This document shows, piece by piece, positions 21,265 through 31,351 of a stretch of DNA of 64,000 nt. Each line of letters opens with the position of its first letter. Within the stretch, counting starts at the first letter, position 1. A model generated the notes under the pieces. It was not told where the DNA came from. It made no database searches and saw only the letters and a list, made by a program, of their open reading frames with translations. The translations under genes were made by a program, and so were the position numbers. The DNA comes from Nosema muscidifuracis (taxonomy: Eukaryota; Microsporidia; Nosematidae): contig JAIOKI010000028.1 of assembly GCA_028335825.1 (NCBI GenBank), positions 1 to 64,000 on the forward strand, written 5' to 3'.

Positions 21265-21650
21265 ATGGTAAGTGAAATATTTTAATTTGGGGAAATATTC
21301 GTAACAGAGTTATAAAAAGAGCAGCTAGACAAATAGTAGAAAAACACTTCTTAAGTTTAGATAAGACTTTTGAAGATAATTTATTGGTAGTACAAGATGT
21401 TGCTTTAGTTCAATCTAAGAGAGTTAGAAACCAAATAGCTGGATACGTTACACATTTGTACAAATGTGTTTTGAAAGGAACAGCTAAGAAGTTGTACATC
21501 AAGTCTCATGAAGATGAAAGAGAAAAGAAAGAAAGTGTCATGCCAAAGGATTCAATTATGGATGTTGATGTAGTAGAAGTTGATAGTGTTACTATGGATA
21601 TGATTAATGATAATGAGTACAGAGGAAAGTTCAAACTAATTACTTATTAA
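21265..21650 (+). CDS. RPS17: ribosomal protein eS17, with a 23-nt intron after the start codon
   Basis: Exon 1 is only ATG (21265-21267), with a CCC box a few nt upstream. GTAAGT follows at once. Removing 21268-21290 (23 nt) gives [20 protein letters not shown], then the typical eS17 core ([17 protein letters not shown], then [15 protein letters not shown]), 120 aa in total, which fits the family. Without splicing the ATG frame meets a stop within seven codons. Introns of this size near the start codon of ribosomal protein genes are known in microsporidia. The odd point is the 3' end: the intron ends TTTAATTTGG, with GG instead of AG. eS17 sits in the small-subunit head/beak region and its expression should be high. 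Confidence 0.88.
21268..21290 (+). other. ultra-short spliceosomal intron in eS17, GT...GG
   Basis: 23 nt starting GTAAGT and ending TTTAATTTGG. Length modulo 3 is 2, which is what is needed to join ATG to the eS17 frame. No AG in the region gives the correct frame. Confidence 0.65.
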
Positions 21651-21742
21651 AAAATTAATTTATAAAAATATATTTAATAGGAAGTTATACTGTATAATTT
21701 ATGTTTAATTAATTTATAAAAATATATTTAATAGGAAGTTAT
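21651..21742. repeat. first two units of a tandem repeat after eS17
   Basis: A unit of about 54 bp with TTATAAAAATATATTTAATA followed by GGAAGTTAT is present twice (ending 21687 and 21742) and continues, in altered form, after the retroelement fragment at 22182-22400. Confidence 0.7.
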
Positions 21743-22181
21743 TTCTTGCAAATGAATTGGGATTAATTCATAAATCTCGAACAAGAATAGTTCCTTATGT
21801 CATGACATGGGATGGAGTGGTAACCAAATACCACCAGAAGTATATCAGGGAGCTGGAAATCCTACCCTTCCTAGAAGCATACATCCAGTCTATTGTACTG
21901 AAGAAGACCTTAGAGTCTATCTCTTTGGATCGAAGACGAGGATATGACCAGGAAGATGCAGGAGAGGAAGAAGTGGTTAGAGCCGTAAGTGCACTAGCTG
22001 GGAAGGCAACTGCTGAAGACAGGAAAGTAACAGGGGATGAGCCAAAAGTAATAATTGAGCTTTTGAGCGGTAAAAATACCACAGTAAACAAGAACTGTGA
22101 AGGGCTAGACCTGCCAAATGATATCAACCTGACTATTGAACGATTCTGAGCAGAAACAAATAACTCATTAAATTTAATTAT
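21743..22181 (+). mobile_element. C-terminal fragment of a LINE-like (non-LTR) retroelement
   Basis: This block is far less AT-rich than everything around it and uses codons unlike the host genes (CTG, CAG, GGG are frequent). It encodes ANELGLIHKSRTRIVPYVMT, then WDGVVTKYH and LKKTLESIS, ending at TGA 22147-22149. The pattern resembles the domain after reverse transcriptase in non-LTR elements with a restriction-like endonuclease end, where a run like LA.E....TRIVPVVIGALG is common. The reverse transcriptase itself is missing, so it is a 5'-truncated relic. It lies between two copies of ATAGGAAGTTAT (21731-21742 and 22182-22193), which could be a target-site duplication or simply units of the tandem repeat it landed in. 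Family call from memory, not searched. Confidence 0.55.
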
Positions 22182-22425
22182 ATAGGAAGTTATATTGTAT
22201 AAATTATGTCTAATTAATTTAATAGACTTCTTTAGATAAAGTGATATTGTATAATTTATAAAAATATATTTAATAGACTTCTTTAGATAAAGTGATATTG
22301 TATAATTTATAAAAATATATTTAATAGACTTCTTTAGATAAAGTGATATTGTATAATTTATAAAAATATATTTAATAGACTTCTTTAAAATGAAGTGATA
22401 TTGTATATTTATGTTTAATTAATTG
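22182..22425. repeat. 51-bp tandem repeat, nearly four copies
   Basis: Units start at 22221, 22272, 22323 and 22374, each with AATAGACTTCTTTAGATAAA, GTGATATTGTATAATTTATA and a run of A/T. The unit shares its A/T half with the repeat at 21651-21742, so both derive from one array. Confidence 0.85.
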
Positions 22426-22536
22426 ATTCCAATATTTGTTTGTAAATATAAACAAATTGTTTTAGTAATATAATATAAAGTTAATTAATATTTTTTTTAA
22501 ATTAAAATCTAAATTAATATTTGTAATTATTTATTT

Positions 22537-22707
22537 TCAATTATTAAATTTCCAATGAGGTACAATATAATCTTTAACATGGTCATCTGCATGGTGATGT
22601 ACATCCGAATCTGATCCATGGTATAAATCATCATATATCATAGCATCTTCATGTGCATCGTAAGCCTGTACACTTTTATAAAGTATCTGAAGAAATGTCC
22701 AATGCAT
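22537..22707 (-). CDS. 56-aa His/Asp-rich secreted peptide
   Basis: The frame starts MHWTFLQILYKSVQA, a plausible short signal peptide with cleavage after VQA, then an acidic and His-rich mature part (HEDAMIYDD, then SDVHHHADDH) and ends HWKFNN. The mature peptide would be about 41 residues. It is divergent from a similar tiny gene at 22832 with 124 bp between starts, and both are His/Asp/Tyr-rich. No CCC box is visible before the ATG. A metal-binding or spore-wall role is possible but only inferred from His content. I do not recognise the family. Confidence 0.5.
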   Translation of the reverse strand: MHWTFLQILYKSVQAYDAHEDAMIYDDLYHGSDSDVHHHADDHVKDYIVPHWKFNN

Positions 22708-22831
22708 TATATTATTATCTTACCCGGAAATTTATAAGTAATTATTTATTGTTTCACCAAGGATAAATAAGAATTTAAAACTTCTAACATGTTTTATATT
22801 TGCACACTTAATCAATTTATATTTAGTAAAC

Positions 22832-23014
22832 ATGCTATTCTTTCACATTATTTATGCTATAATTCATCCTGGTGGACATGAACATATTATGGCAGATATA
22901 AGTCATAGAGATCATCCTATTTATGATACAAGAGGTCCTTGTAATGGATATGAAAAACCAGAAGATATTGATAGTGATTATAGAAATGGAGATATTTATC
23001 TCAATAATTATTAA
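22832..23014 (+). CDS. 60-aa His/Asp/Tyr-rich secreted peptide
   Basis: The frame starts with a hydrophobic stretch (MLFFHIIYAII) that could be a signal peptide, then HPGGHEHIMADISHRDHP and an acidic Tyr-rich end (EDIDSDYRNGDIYLNNY). Composition is like the divergent partner at 22537-22707, and both contain an IYD motif in the middle. Codon use is that of a real gene rather than of random AT-rich DNA (GGA, CAT and GAT enriched). No CCC box. Function unknown. Confidence 0.5.
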   Translation: MLFFHIIYAIIHPGGHEHIMADISHRDHPIYDTRGPCNGYEKPEDIDSDYRNGDIYLNNY

Positions 23015-23135
23015 ACTAGATTTATCAAATTAAAAAAATACTTAATTTTAATAAAACTATATGAGTCAATGAAAACCTAAAAAAAAATATTTCTTATATT
23101 ACTAAATTAATTAAATTATTAATACCGTTATTTTT

Positions 23136-23939
23136 TTAATTTATATTTTTATGCTGAAATTCTATATATACGAAAATCAAAAAAATAACAAACCATAATA
23201 AAAGAATTAACTCATTAAATAAATAAACCAAATTTTTTAAAATACTGCTTATCATAAATAAATAAATAATATACAATGAAGAGAAGATACTTAATACTCC
23301 TATCATTATCAGTGATATTATGTAATAAGTAGTTTTCTTAATAACACCATTAGAAAGAATTCTATCTACAAAGAATATCAACAATTTTATAAACGAATAT
23401 ATTAAATAATCATCATTTGTTGAAAATGTAAGATGTATTAAAATTAAAAGACCAAGAAAGAAATAAGATATAGTTTTGCATCCTTCAATTATTTCGTACA
23501 AAATATATCTCTCAAGAATGTTTATATCTGTGCTAATATTCATATTATATTTACGAAAAATTATATCATTCATATCATCTACTACAAGAAATAGGAAGAA
23601 AAAAGAGAAAATTTGTATGAAAATATAAATTATATTTGCAGAAGTAAAACTAAGTCTACAAGATATTGTTACGGATATTAAAATACAGACAGATTTAACA
23701 ACACGCATCTGAATAATATTTGAAATTTTCATTTGTACAAGTAGAGCACTAAAATAAAAACATTCTATTATGTGCAGTACTTTGGTATATAACATTAAAT
23801 ATTTGTATCCTAAATATTCATCTTTACATAAAGTAAGTCTATCGATGATTCCTAAATTTGTGGTTGTCTTCCATATATCGAAAAAGATCAATAGACTAAG
23901 TAATATGGAATATATGTGCCATAGCTTAATATCTAACAT
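23136..23939 (-). CDS. 8-TM membrane protein, array member 1
   Basis: 267 aa from the ATG at 23937-23939, which has CCC one base upstream; the frame is open further upstream but the box and the paralogue lengths (265-270) fix this start. About eight hydrophobic helices with short loops. It shares with its neighbours a WHIYSI...FFDIW first helix, LYTKVLHI(M/I)EC, a QMRVVK loop, SCR(L/I)(G/S)FT, a KYN..ISTDINIL loop, GCKT, and FNELILLLWF near the end. I know no named family with this pattern. The Lys/Asn loops and absence of any catalytic signature argue for a transporter or structural membrane role, but this is inference. Confidence 0.82.
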   Translation of the reverse strand: MLDIKLWHIYSILLSLLIFFDIWKTTTNLGIIDRLTLCKDEYLGYKYLMLYTKVLHIIECFYFSALLVQMKISNIIQMRVVKSVCILISVTISCRLSFTSANIIYIFIQIFSFFFLFLVVDDMNDIIFRKYNMNISTDINILERYILYEIIEGCKTISYFFLGLLILIHLTFSTNDDYLIYSFIKLLIFFVDRILSNGVIKKTTYYIISLIMIGVLSIFSSLYIIYLFMISSILKNLVYLFNELILLLWFVIFLIFVYIEFQHKNIN

Positions 23940-24214
23940 AGGGATAAAATAAAAAAAAAATTCTAGGGTTATTGTTTTGTTTGAATAAAAAAATGACATA
24001 TAAAACACGTCAATATCATCACATAAGAGTATGTGTTTGTGATTTTTTTTACACGAAAAAATTCATTATTGCAATATTATTTTTTTATAAGGCATTCTTA
24101 TAAATGTTGTTTAATGATTGCATAAATTATTTTTTCAAAAGAAATTTTGAGTTTGAATATTTTTTAGAAAATATCAGTAAATTAATGATTTTTAATATTA
24201 GAAATATTTTATCA

Positions 24215-24485
24215 CATCTTCAATATTTAAATGTACTAAGTTGTAAAATTTTATTAATTGACCCATCAAACCTGAATATTTAAATGTACTAAGTTTTAAA
24301 ATTTATTAATTGATCTAGCACAGCCTGAATATTTAAATGTATAAAGCTATGAATTTTGTATTAAAATTTTATTAATTGATCTTCTACAACCTGAATATTT
24401 AAATGTATTAGGATTTAAAATTTTATTAATTGACCCATCAAACCTGAATATTTAAATATATTAGGATTTATTTTTGATTAAATTT
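24215..24485. repeat. about 55-bp tandem repeat, five copies
   Basis: The unit has AATATTTAAATGTACTAAG, then TTTTATTAATTGACCCATCA and AACCTG; copies vary at the ACCCATCA part. It fills the spacer between array members 1 and 2 (23940-24567). Confidence 0.8.
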
Positions 24486-24567
24486 TATTAAATTCCAATT
24501 TGATATTTTTTTCTCTATTTGAATTCTAATAATTACACAAAGAATATAAACACGTAATTAGCAAAAT

Positions 24568-25368
24568 TTAATTAATTTCTTGAGATTTCTTTTCTAAATA
24601 GAAAAAGAGTAAAAGGAAAACGAACCACAATAATAAAACAAACTCATTAAATATATAAGCTAAATTTTCAAGAACTTTTCGTATCATAAATAAATGAACA
24701 ATATACATCAAACTAAATACACTTAATCCACCTATTAATACAAAAGAAGAAATTTTATACTCATAATTTTTTAAACTACCTCTTGAAAGAACGTTATCAA
24801 TAAAAAATACAAAACACTTAACGGTTGAATAATAAAAATATCCATCAATAGGTGAAAAAGTAATATGAGCTAACATAAGAAAGCCAAGGAATATATAAGC
24901 TAAAGTTTTACATCCACCAATAACTTCGTAAACTAGAAATTTTTTTAGAATGTTTATATCAGCACTTATACTCTTATTATACTTTTGAAACATGTAAGAA
25001 TTAAGGTCTATTACAATTAGACTCATATAAAAAAACGAGAATATTTGTAAAAGAAGGTAAGTTGTATTAGCAATAGTATAACCAAGCCTACATGTCAATG
25101 AAATAGAAATCATTAACTTAGTAACTTTAACTACACGCATCTGAACGATATTTGATACTTTCATTTGTACAAGAAGAGCACTTAAATAATAAAATTCCAT
25201 TATCTGTAATACTTTTGTATACAAAAGTAAAAATTTGTACCCGAGAATTTCATTATTGTTTTTTATGGTTTTTTCAATTATTCTTAAAGATTGAACTGTA
25301 CTCCAAATATTAACAAATACAAGTAAAATGAGGTTGATTGCAAATATATGCCATGACTTGATATTCAT
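24568..25368 (-). CDS. 8-TM membrane protein, array member 2
   Basis: 266 aa, clearly the closest paralogue of member 1: KSWHIFAINLILL, LGYKFLLLYTKVLQIMEFYY, SALLVQMKVSNIVQMRVVK, KYNKSISADINIL, and GGCKTLAYIFLGFL are in the same order and spacing. About eight helices. The start has only CC (AACCTTTAATG) rather than a full CCC. Same strand and spacing as members 1 and 3, so the array grew by tandem duplication. Confidence 0.82.
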   Translation of the reverse strand: MNIKSWHIFAINLILLVFVNIWSTVQSLRIIEKTIKNNNEILGYKFLLLYTKVLQIMEFYYLSALLVQMKVSNIVQMRVVKVTKLMISISLTCRLGYTIANTTYLLLQIFSFFYMSLIVIDLNSYMFQKYNKSISADINILKKFLVYEVIGGCKTLAYIFLGFLMLAHITFSPIDGYFYYSTVKCFVFFIDNVLSRGSLKNYEYKISSFVLIGGLSVFSLMYIVHLFMIRKVLENLAYIFNEFVLLLWFVFLLLFFYLEKKSQEIN

Positions 25369-25699
25369 TAAAGGTTATTTAATTTTCACTTTTTATTTAG
25401 TCAATATTTGTATTTTTAATTTATGTCAAGAAAACTGTCAATAATTAATTTAAATTGTTAATCCTTTTAATAATTTAGTAAAAATTTTAACATAAAATGA
25501 AATTTGTCGTGTAAAATAATATTATTATTAAAAAAAGTCATTTAGTAGGTATTATTTAATTAATTTCTTGTTATTGGAAATATTTTTATTTTTATGACTA
25601 TCTAATTATATGATATAATTAATTTATTTCATAAAATTTTTTATTAATTGATTAACAAACTTCAAATATCAATTCTTTATTGCATTTGCTATCAAAAAT

Positions 25700-25858
25700 A
25701 TTTTTAATCAAATTTAACAGTTTAAAGATATAAAAAATATAATCAAATTTTACAGATAAAAAGATATAAAAATTTTAATCAAATTTTACAGATAAAAAGA
25801 TATAAAAAATTTATTCAAATTTAACAGATAAAAAGATACAAAAAATTTAATCAAATTT
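25700..25858. repeat. about 38-bp tandem repeat, four copies
   Basis: The unit has AATCAAATTTTACAGATAAA followed by AAGATATAAAAA. The last copy runs into the stop codon region of array member 3. The rest of the spacer 25369-25699 shows no gene. Confidence 0.8.
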
Positions 25859-26663
25859 TATTAATTATTTTTGGGTTTTTTCTTTCAATATAAAAAAATA
25901 ATAACAGAAATATAAACCATAAAATCAGAATTAATTCATTAAACACGTAAGCTATTCTTTTAAAGACAATATGTTTTATAAAAAAGTATCCGATATACAT
26001 TAAACTTATTAAATTCAAACCACCAATTAAAAATAATGAACTATAAATATACGTCATTTTTTCAATTTTTCCATCTGAAAGAACTTTATCAACACTGAAT
26101 ATAAAATACTTAGCAATCAAATAAAAGAAATATTGATCAATTGGTTGAGATGTTGTATGAGCAGGTATCAATAATCCAAAAAAAACATAAGCTACTGCTT
26201 TACAACCAGAAATAGATTCATACAATATATATCTTTTTAGAATACCTAGATCAGTACTAATAATTTTATTGTATTTCTGTAAAATTTCCGAGCTCAAATC
26301 TAAGAAAATAATATGTAAAAACAAAAATGAGAATATTTTTGTAACAAAATAAACTATATTTGGTGCAGTAAAACCTATTCTACAAGAAATTGTTAAAGAT
26401 ATGATTATTATCATAACTTTGACTATACGAGTTTGAATAATATAAGTTATTTTTTTTTGTATAAGCAGAGCAGTAAAATAATAGCATTCCATGATGTGCA
26501 ATACTTTAGTATACAACATACAAAATTTATATCCCAGCAATTCTTTTTGATCTTTTACCATTTTATTCAAAATCATGAAATTAGTTACACTTGCCCAAAT
26601 ATCAAAAAAAAGAAGCAGAATTATTAAAATCGAATAAATGTGCCAAGATTTTGTTTTAATCAT
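25851..26663 (-). CDS. 8-TM membrane protein, array member 3
   Basis: 270 aa. Same architecture as members 1 and 2: SWHIYSILIILLLFFDIW, LLGYKFCMLYTKVLHIMECY, SCRIGFTAPN, KYNKIISTDLGIL, SGCKAVAYVFFGLL and FNELILILWFIFLLLFFYIE. The C-terminal tail is basic (ERKNPKIINKI). The start box is CC (GACCTTATG). Function unknown. Confidence 0.82.
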   Translation of the reverse strand: MIKTKSWHIYSILIILLLFFDIWASVTNFMILNKMVKDQKELLGYKFCMLYTKVLHIMECYYFTALLIQKKITYIIQTRIVKVMIIIISLTISCRIGFTAPNIVYFVTKIFSFLFLHIIFLDLSSEILQKYNKIISTDLGILKRYILYESISGCKAVAYVFFGLLIPAHTTSQPIDQYFFYLIAKYFIFSVDKVLSDGKIEKMTYIYSSLFLIGGLNLISLMYIGYFFIKHIVFKRIAYVFNELILILWFIFLLLFFYIERKNPKIINKI

Positions 26664-28452
26664 AAGGTCTTTTTTAATTTTTGTTTTTATTGTGTGTATT
26701 TAATTTGTTTAATTAAAATATTGAAATATGACATTTATGTTGTCAAAAATCAAATATTAATTGATTTAATAAAAAAATATTTTTGTCATCTAACATTAAA
26801 TAAAAAAAGAAGAAAAATCTATTTTTATCATTTGATAATTCGTTATGTGCACTATTAAAATTTTTATTTATTAATTTTGATATTATAAAATAACAATCAT
26901 TAAAGATATTTTCTATCTTTTACTTCTAAATGTTTTTTCTTGGACTATCAGTTTCTTCTTAATCTGTAATTTATCGAAACTCAAAGAGGTCTTCTTCAGA
27001 AAAATTATTGAATAAGATCTTGTATTCGTAAATTTATAGACAGATTCTTTCTGTATTTGTGCTATACAAAAATAAAAAGATAATTTATTCTGCTTATACA
27101 AAGAGTTTATTAGATATAAGTCGTATTTATAAAATCTAAAAGATTACTTTTCATAGTCACTTATATTTTAATTATTTTATTTTTATATAACAAATTTATT
27201 GTACTAAATGACTTATCAATTTCTTTTTATATATTTAAAAGTAAATTTACTTAAATTTCCATTCATTTGTTTAATATAATCATATTCTAACATATTTTCA
27301 TACTTAGTCATCATTTAAATACTAATTTCCAATTATATTACTCTGTATATAATTTAAATAAAAATCATTAATTTTTTATTGAATGTTTATTTTGTAGAAT
27401 TATAACAGATCATTCTCTTATAATATAAATTAAACTATTTGACAGGTTTAATTAAAAAACATAATATAATTTTAAAATAAAAAATGTTTATAATTTACTT
27501 ATTCTTAAATGTCAGGCATGTCAAATACAAATTAATTAAATTTTAGTTTATTTTTATATGTATATTTCATCCCTTTTAATATTCCTAAATTTAAAGTTTC
27601 ATTTTAATTAAATGATATGTTTTAAATAAAAAATTTATTCATTTTTTACGTTTTTGTTTACTATTCGATGTCAAACAATTATAGTTGCTTTTCTTAGAGA
27701 TGGATTAATATCATTCTTTATACCAGAATTATAGTCATTTAACTTACTATCGAATTATTAATAAAACTCTACATAAGTTTTAATCTTTATAGATAATTCT
27801 TATAATAAATATTTATTAATTGTTTTTTAATCAAAATACAAAGAAATAATTATTTAACATTTTAAATAAATTTTTTATAATAAGAAATTAATGTTAGATT
27901 AAATAATATGGGAAAGTGTAGTAATTAAATATTATATAGTATATAGAAAATATAAATAATTGAGGTATATCCATGATAAGAATACTGAAAATAACTCTAT
28001 AGATCCTAAATCTTAAATTTAGACGTAGATTTTAACCTTTAATAAATGATCTAACCTACAGAGTTAAATACAGGAAGAAAATTGTTCTTTTCCAATAAAG
28101 AAAATATCTTAAATTCTATACATAAATAAATTAACTTATAAATATAAAGAATAATTTATATTATGAACTTAATAAATTTTATTTCTCACTTGAATCTTCA
28201 AAATATATATTTTTTGTATAACTGATTATATTTTGATAAAAATGTCATTCCTAACAGCATTATTTGTAATTTATTCTAAATATCAGTGTTTTTTATTTGT
28301 ACCAGTTATTACTATCACAATAAATATAATTTATAAATAGATATATTTAATATTTTGAAATATCTCAGTAAGGGATTTTTTATGATCTTTAATTAAAAAA
28401 TAATCATAATTATTTTCAATTATTAAAAATTTAATTTTAATTAATTACAATA
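26664..28452. other. spacer between array members 3 and 4
   Basis: About 1.8 kb, AT-rich. I see no convincing reading frame, RNA gene or tandem repeat. Its size, larger than the other spacers of the array, would fit a lost member, but no remnant is recognisable. Confidence 0.45.
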
Positions 28453-29250
28453 TTATTCTCTAGTAAGTTCTTTAGTTTCATACATCATATACAATAAAAG
28501 ACTAAACATCATCAAAGTCTCTATCTCTGATATTATATACAATATATTATGTACAAGTGAACAATAAAAATATTCAAATATAACGAAAATAATTGAAAAT
28601 AAAGAAATTATACCGAACAAATAAGTAGAAATTTTATAAAATAATTTCTTATTTTTCATATTCCTTTGTAAAAAGTAATCAAAAAAATAACAAGTAAGTT
28701 TGATACATCCATATATAAAACAAAAATGAAATAATCTGAATCTAAGACAAATTAATAGAGAAAAAATAATCTTACATATCATAAGAAATTTTAAATTTAC
28801 TATACTTCTATTAAATATTTTAAACATTATACATTTATAATCACATGTATATCTCTTATTATACTTGTGGTAAGATTCAGCTACTATTTCTTTCATACCA
28901 AATGTCAAATATATCAATGAAAGAATATTTAGTAAAGAAAATAAAAGTCTAAAAATATTGAATCCATGTTTCAAAAAAAGAATAATATGAATGATCAGGA
29001 ACCTTGTTTTTATAAAATACTGTTGAATTATACAATGCATATTTTTAAAATAGTAAAATCCACAGAACAATGATATATCATAAATCAGTATTATGTTCGA
29101 ATACAAAGACCCAAATATGTTACTGAATAACTTTTCTTTACTAGAAGTACCTTTATTAGAAATATATAACATCTCTTGTATAATAAACATTTGTAATATC
29201 ATCATTGTTATATATAAAAAGAAGTAGTATAAAAAATAATTTTTTATCAT
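28453..29250 (-). CDS. 8-TM membrane protein, diverged array member 4
   Basis: 265 aa with a CCC box 7 nt before the ATG. Length, helix number and loop spacing match members 1-3, and scattered positions are kept (an IIQQYFIK loop in place of IIQMRVVK, HKYNKRYTCDYKCI in place of KYN..ISTDINIL, a KISTYLFGIISLFSI helix, and a final acidic/charged tail), but identity is low. It is either the oldest duplicate or a fast-evolving one. More Cys and His than the others. Confidence 0.75.
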   Translation of the reverse strand: MIKNYFLYYFFLYITMMILQMFIIQEMLYISNKGTSSKEKLFSNIFGSLYSNIILIYDISLFCGFYYFKNMHCIIQQYFIKTRFLIIHIILFLKHGFNIFRLLFSLLNILSLIYLTFGMKEIVAESYHKYNKRYTCDYKCIMFKIFNRSIVNLKFLMICKIIFSLLICLRFRLFHFCFIYGCIKLTCYFFDYFLQRNMKNKKLFYKISTYLFGIISLFSIIFVIFEYFYCSLVHNILYIISEIETLMMFSLLLYMMYETKELTRE

Positions 29251-31351
29251 TTTTTTGGGTAACTGATTTTTAAGTTGTTTTTATATTTTTTAATTAAATT
29301 TTGTTTGTTGATTTTTAATTAAATCCTAGTTTGTTGTAAAAAATAAATCAAATAACATATTGACCTCTTAAAAAAATAACGCAAATTAAAGCTTATTTTT
29401 TTAATTTAAAACATTTTAAACAATAAAAATATTTCTAAAATATAGTATAACGTATTTATTAAAAATATAAATATACTATTCTTAGTATAGAAATCTTTTG
29501 TATGTTTAAATTATAGTATTTGACATATAAAATATTTTAGGATACAAAAAGAGTTTATATTGATACTAAATATTATATTAAGTTTAAAAAAGCTGTACCT
29601 TCAAGAATACAATTCTATTAAAATATTTTTTTTTAAATTATTGATCTTCTATGTGGTAAATGAAATGAACTTGTAATAAAATTCCTCTTTGAATATATTA
29701 TAGACATAATAGAGGCTCATATTGTGTCCTATAAAAGAATCCCAAGATGACTTAGTTTAACATTAAAAACGATGAGATAATAGTATTAAAAAAAGGAAGC
29801 TTTTATAACTTAAATCATATTCTTAGATATAGATTGTAATAATTTCAATATATTTAAATATTTTATAAATAAACCCCTAAGTTATGTTAAATACGTATTT
29901 GAACAACAGTAGTAATTTCAATATATTTATTATATTTTTTCCAGAATCATCAACCTTACACCTTTTTGTAATTACAATAAATCAATTATTTGTATTGAAA
30001 ACTTCAAAAAATTAACTACAGATAAAACGAAAAGTAGTATTTTTGATATGATATAGAAATTCTTAACTGTACTGGTAATATAAATACTTTGAAATATTAA
30101 TAATTACAAAATAAATTAAGATATATAAAATTTTCTAAGAATCAAAATCTAATTTAATTTGGATTTTTCGACTTAATAAATAAATTAATGTTCTTCATCT
30201 AACTTTTAAATCCAATATCATTATTCAAAGTATATTTAACAAAACTTTAGAGAGACTCTTTTATACAAACAATTTAAAGTAGTTACACTTTTTTAATTTG
30301 ATTTTACATTGTTTTTTTCTGTCGATACAGATTCCTCGGCAATATTAAATTTTTCAAGACAATTTATATGGTTCATTAAAAATAAGTTAATAATTATATA
30401 AATTCTTTATAAGAGAATTTTTATTTGTATTCAAACAAATTATGAGAAAATTAATTAGATCATTTTCTAAATTTTGTTTAATATTAAAATTATTCAACAT
30501 ACTTAATAAACCGTATTTTCGTATTAGAAATATAATTAATTTTATACGATTAAATATAATAATTTGGAACCCAAAAAAATAAAAGATTTTACCAATAGTA
30601 TTTTTAAAGTCGTATTCGTTAATTTTATGTATATTATCAATATAAATAACTAATATATTAACAATAGATATATAAATATTCTTATAGAAATTTTAAGTGT
30701 TTCACTTTTTCTTTAAAAAAGCATGGATATTTTCAAAGAAATTCATAAATTAATTATTTAAATAATTATTTATATTATTATCTTAGATATTTATATCACC
30801 TCAATTAAGAATCAGAAATATTTTGATTATTAAACTGTCATTGTACTAATTTAATTATAATTTTTACTTATATATAATCTATTATGATTATCATTGTTAT
30901 GAAATCTTAATGTAATCGTATATTATTTATTAGTAAATATTTTCACCATTTTTCTAATCTAATTTTAAATAACCATTATGAATATAAAAGAAATCTTTTT
31001 ATAAATTTTAATAATTTATTAATTAACTTTTTAAGAATGTTCTATAAAAGTTTATTATCTAATATCAATTCAAATATAATTATTTAATATATTTTAACAG
31101 TTAAAAAAAATTGATTTTAAATAATTACTATATATTAAAATATTAAATAATTACTATATAATAAAATCTAGTAATTACTATATAATACAATCTTAAATAA
31201 TTATTATATAATAAAATCTTAAATAAATATTATGTACTAAAATCTAGTAATTATTTTATAATAAAATCTTAAATAGAATATTTTAATTCTTCTGTACTGA
31301 TCAAAATATAATTTGTAAAATTTTTATAAAAAAAAATATTTATACCCCAAA
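29251..31351. other. long spacer with a short CCCC-led frame and A/T repeats
   Basis: About 2.1 kb without a clear gene. At 31130-31280 a short repeat (AATAATTACTATATAATAAA with variants such as AATCTAGTAATTACTATATA) occurs about four times just before the eL8 gene. A CCCC box with a 43-codon frame at 29884 is listed separately. Confidence 0.5.
29884..30015 (+). CDS. possible 43-aa reading frame with a CCCC start box
   Basis: CCCC at 29874-29877 stands 6 nt before an ATG that opens 43 codons (MLNTYLNNSSNFNIFIIFFP at the start, SKN at the end). Spacing is that of real starts here. The product has one hydrophobic patch and no family. It could be a microprotein or the 5' end of a lost gene. Confidence 0.22.
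   Translation: MLNTYLNNSSNFNIFIIFFPESSTLHLFVITINQLFVLKTSKN

Noticed and set aside
21795-22127. 110-codon minus-strand frame opposite the LINE-like fragment
   Set aside because: It is the shadow of the plus-strand frame, which carries the recognisable protein text.
26913-27101. 62-codon minus-strand frame between array members
   Set aside because: No start box, low-complexity codons, no paralogue match; consistent with chance in AT-rich DNA.
1370-31000. rRNA genes near the telomere, as in some microsporidia
   Set aside because: No conserved rRNA segments were seen on either strand.
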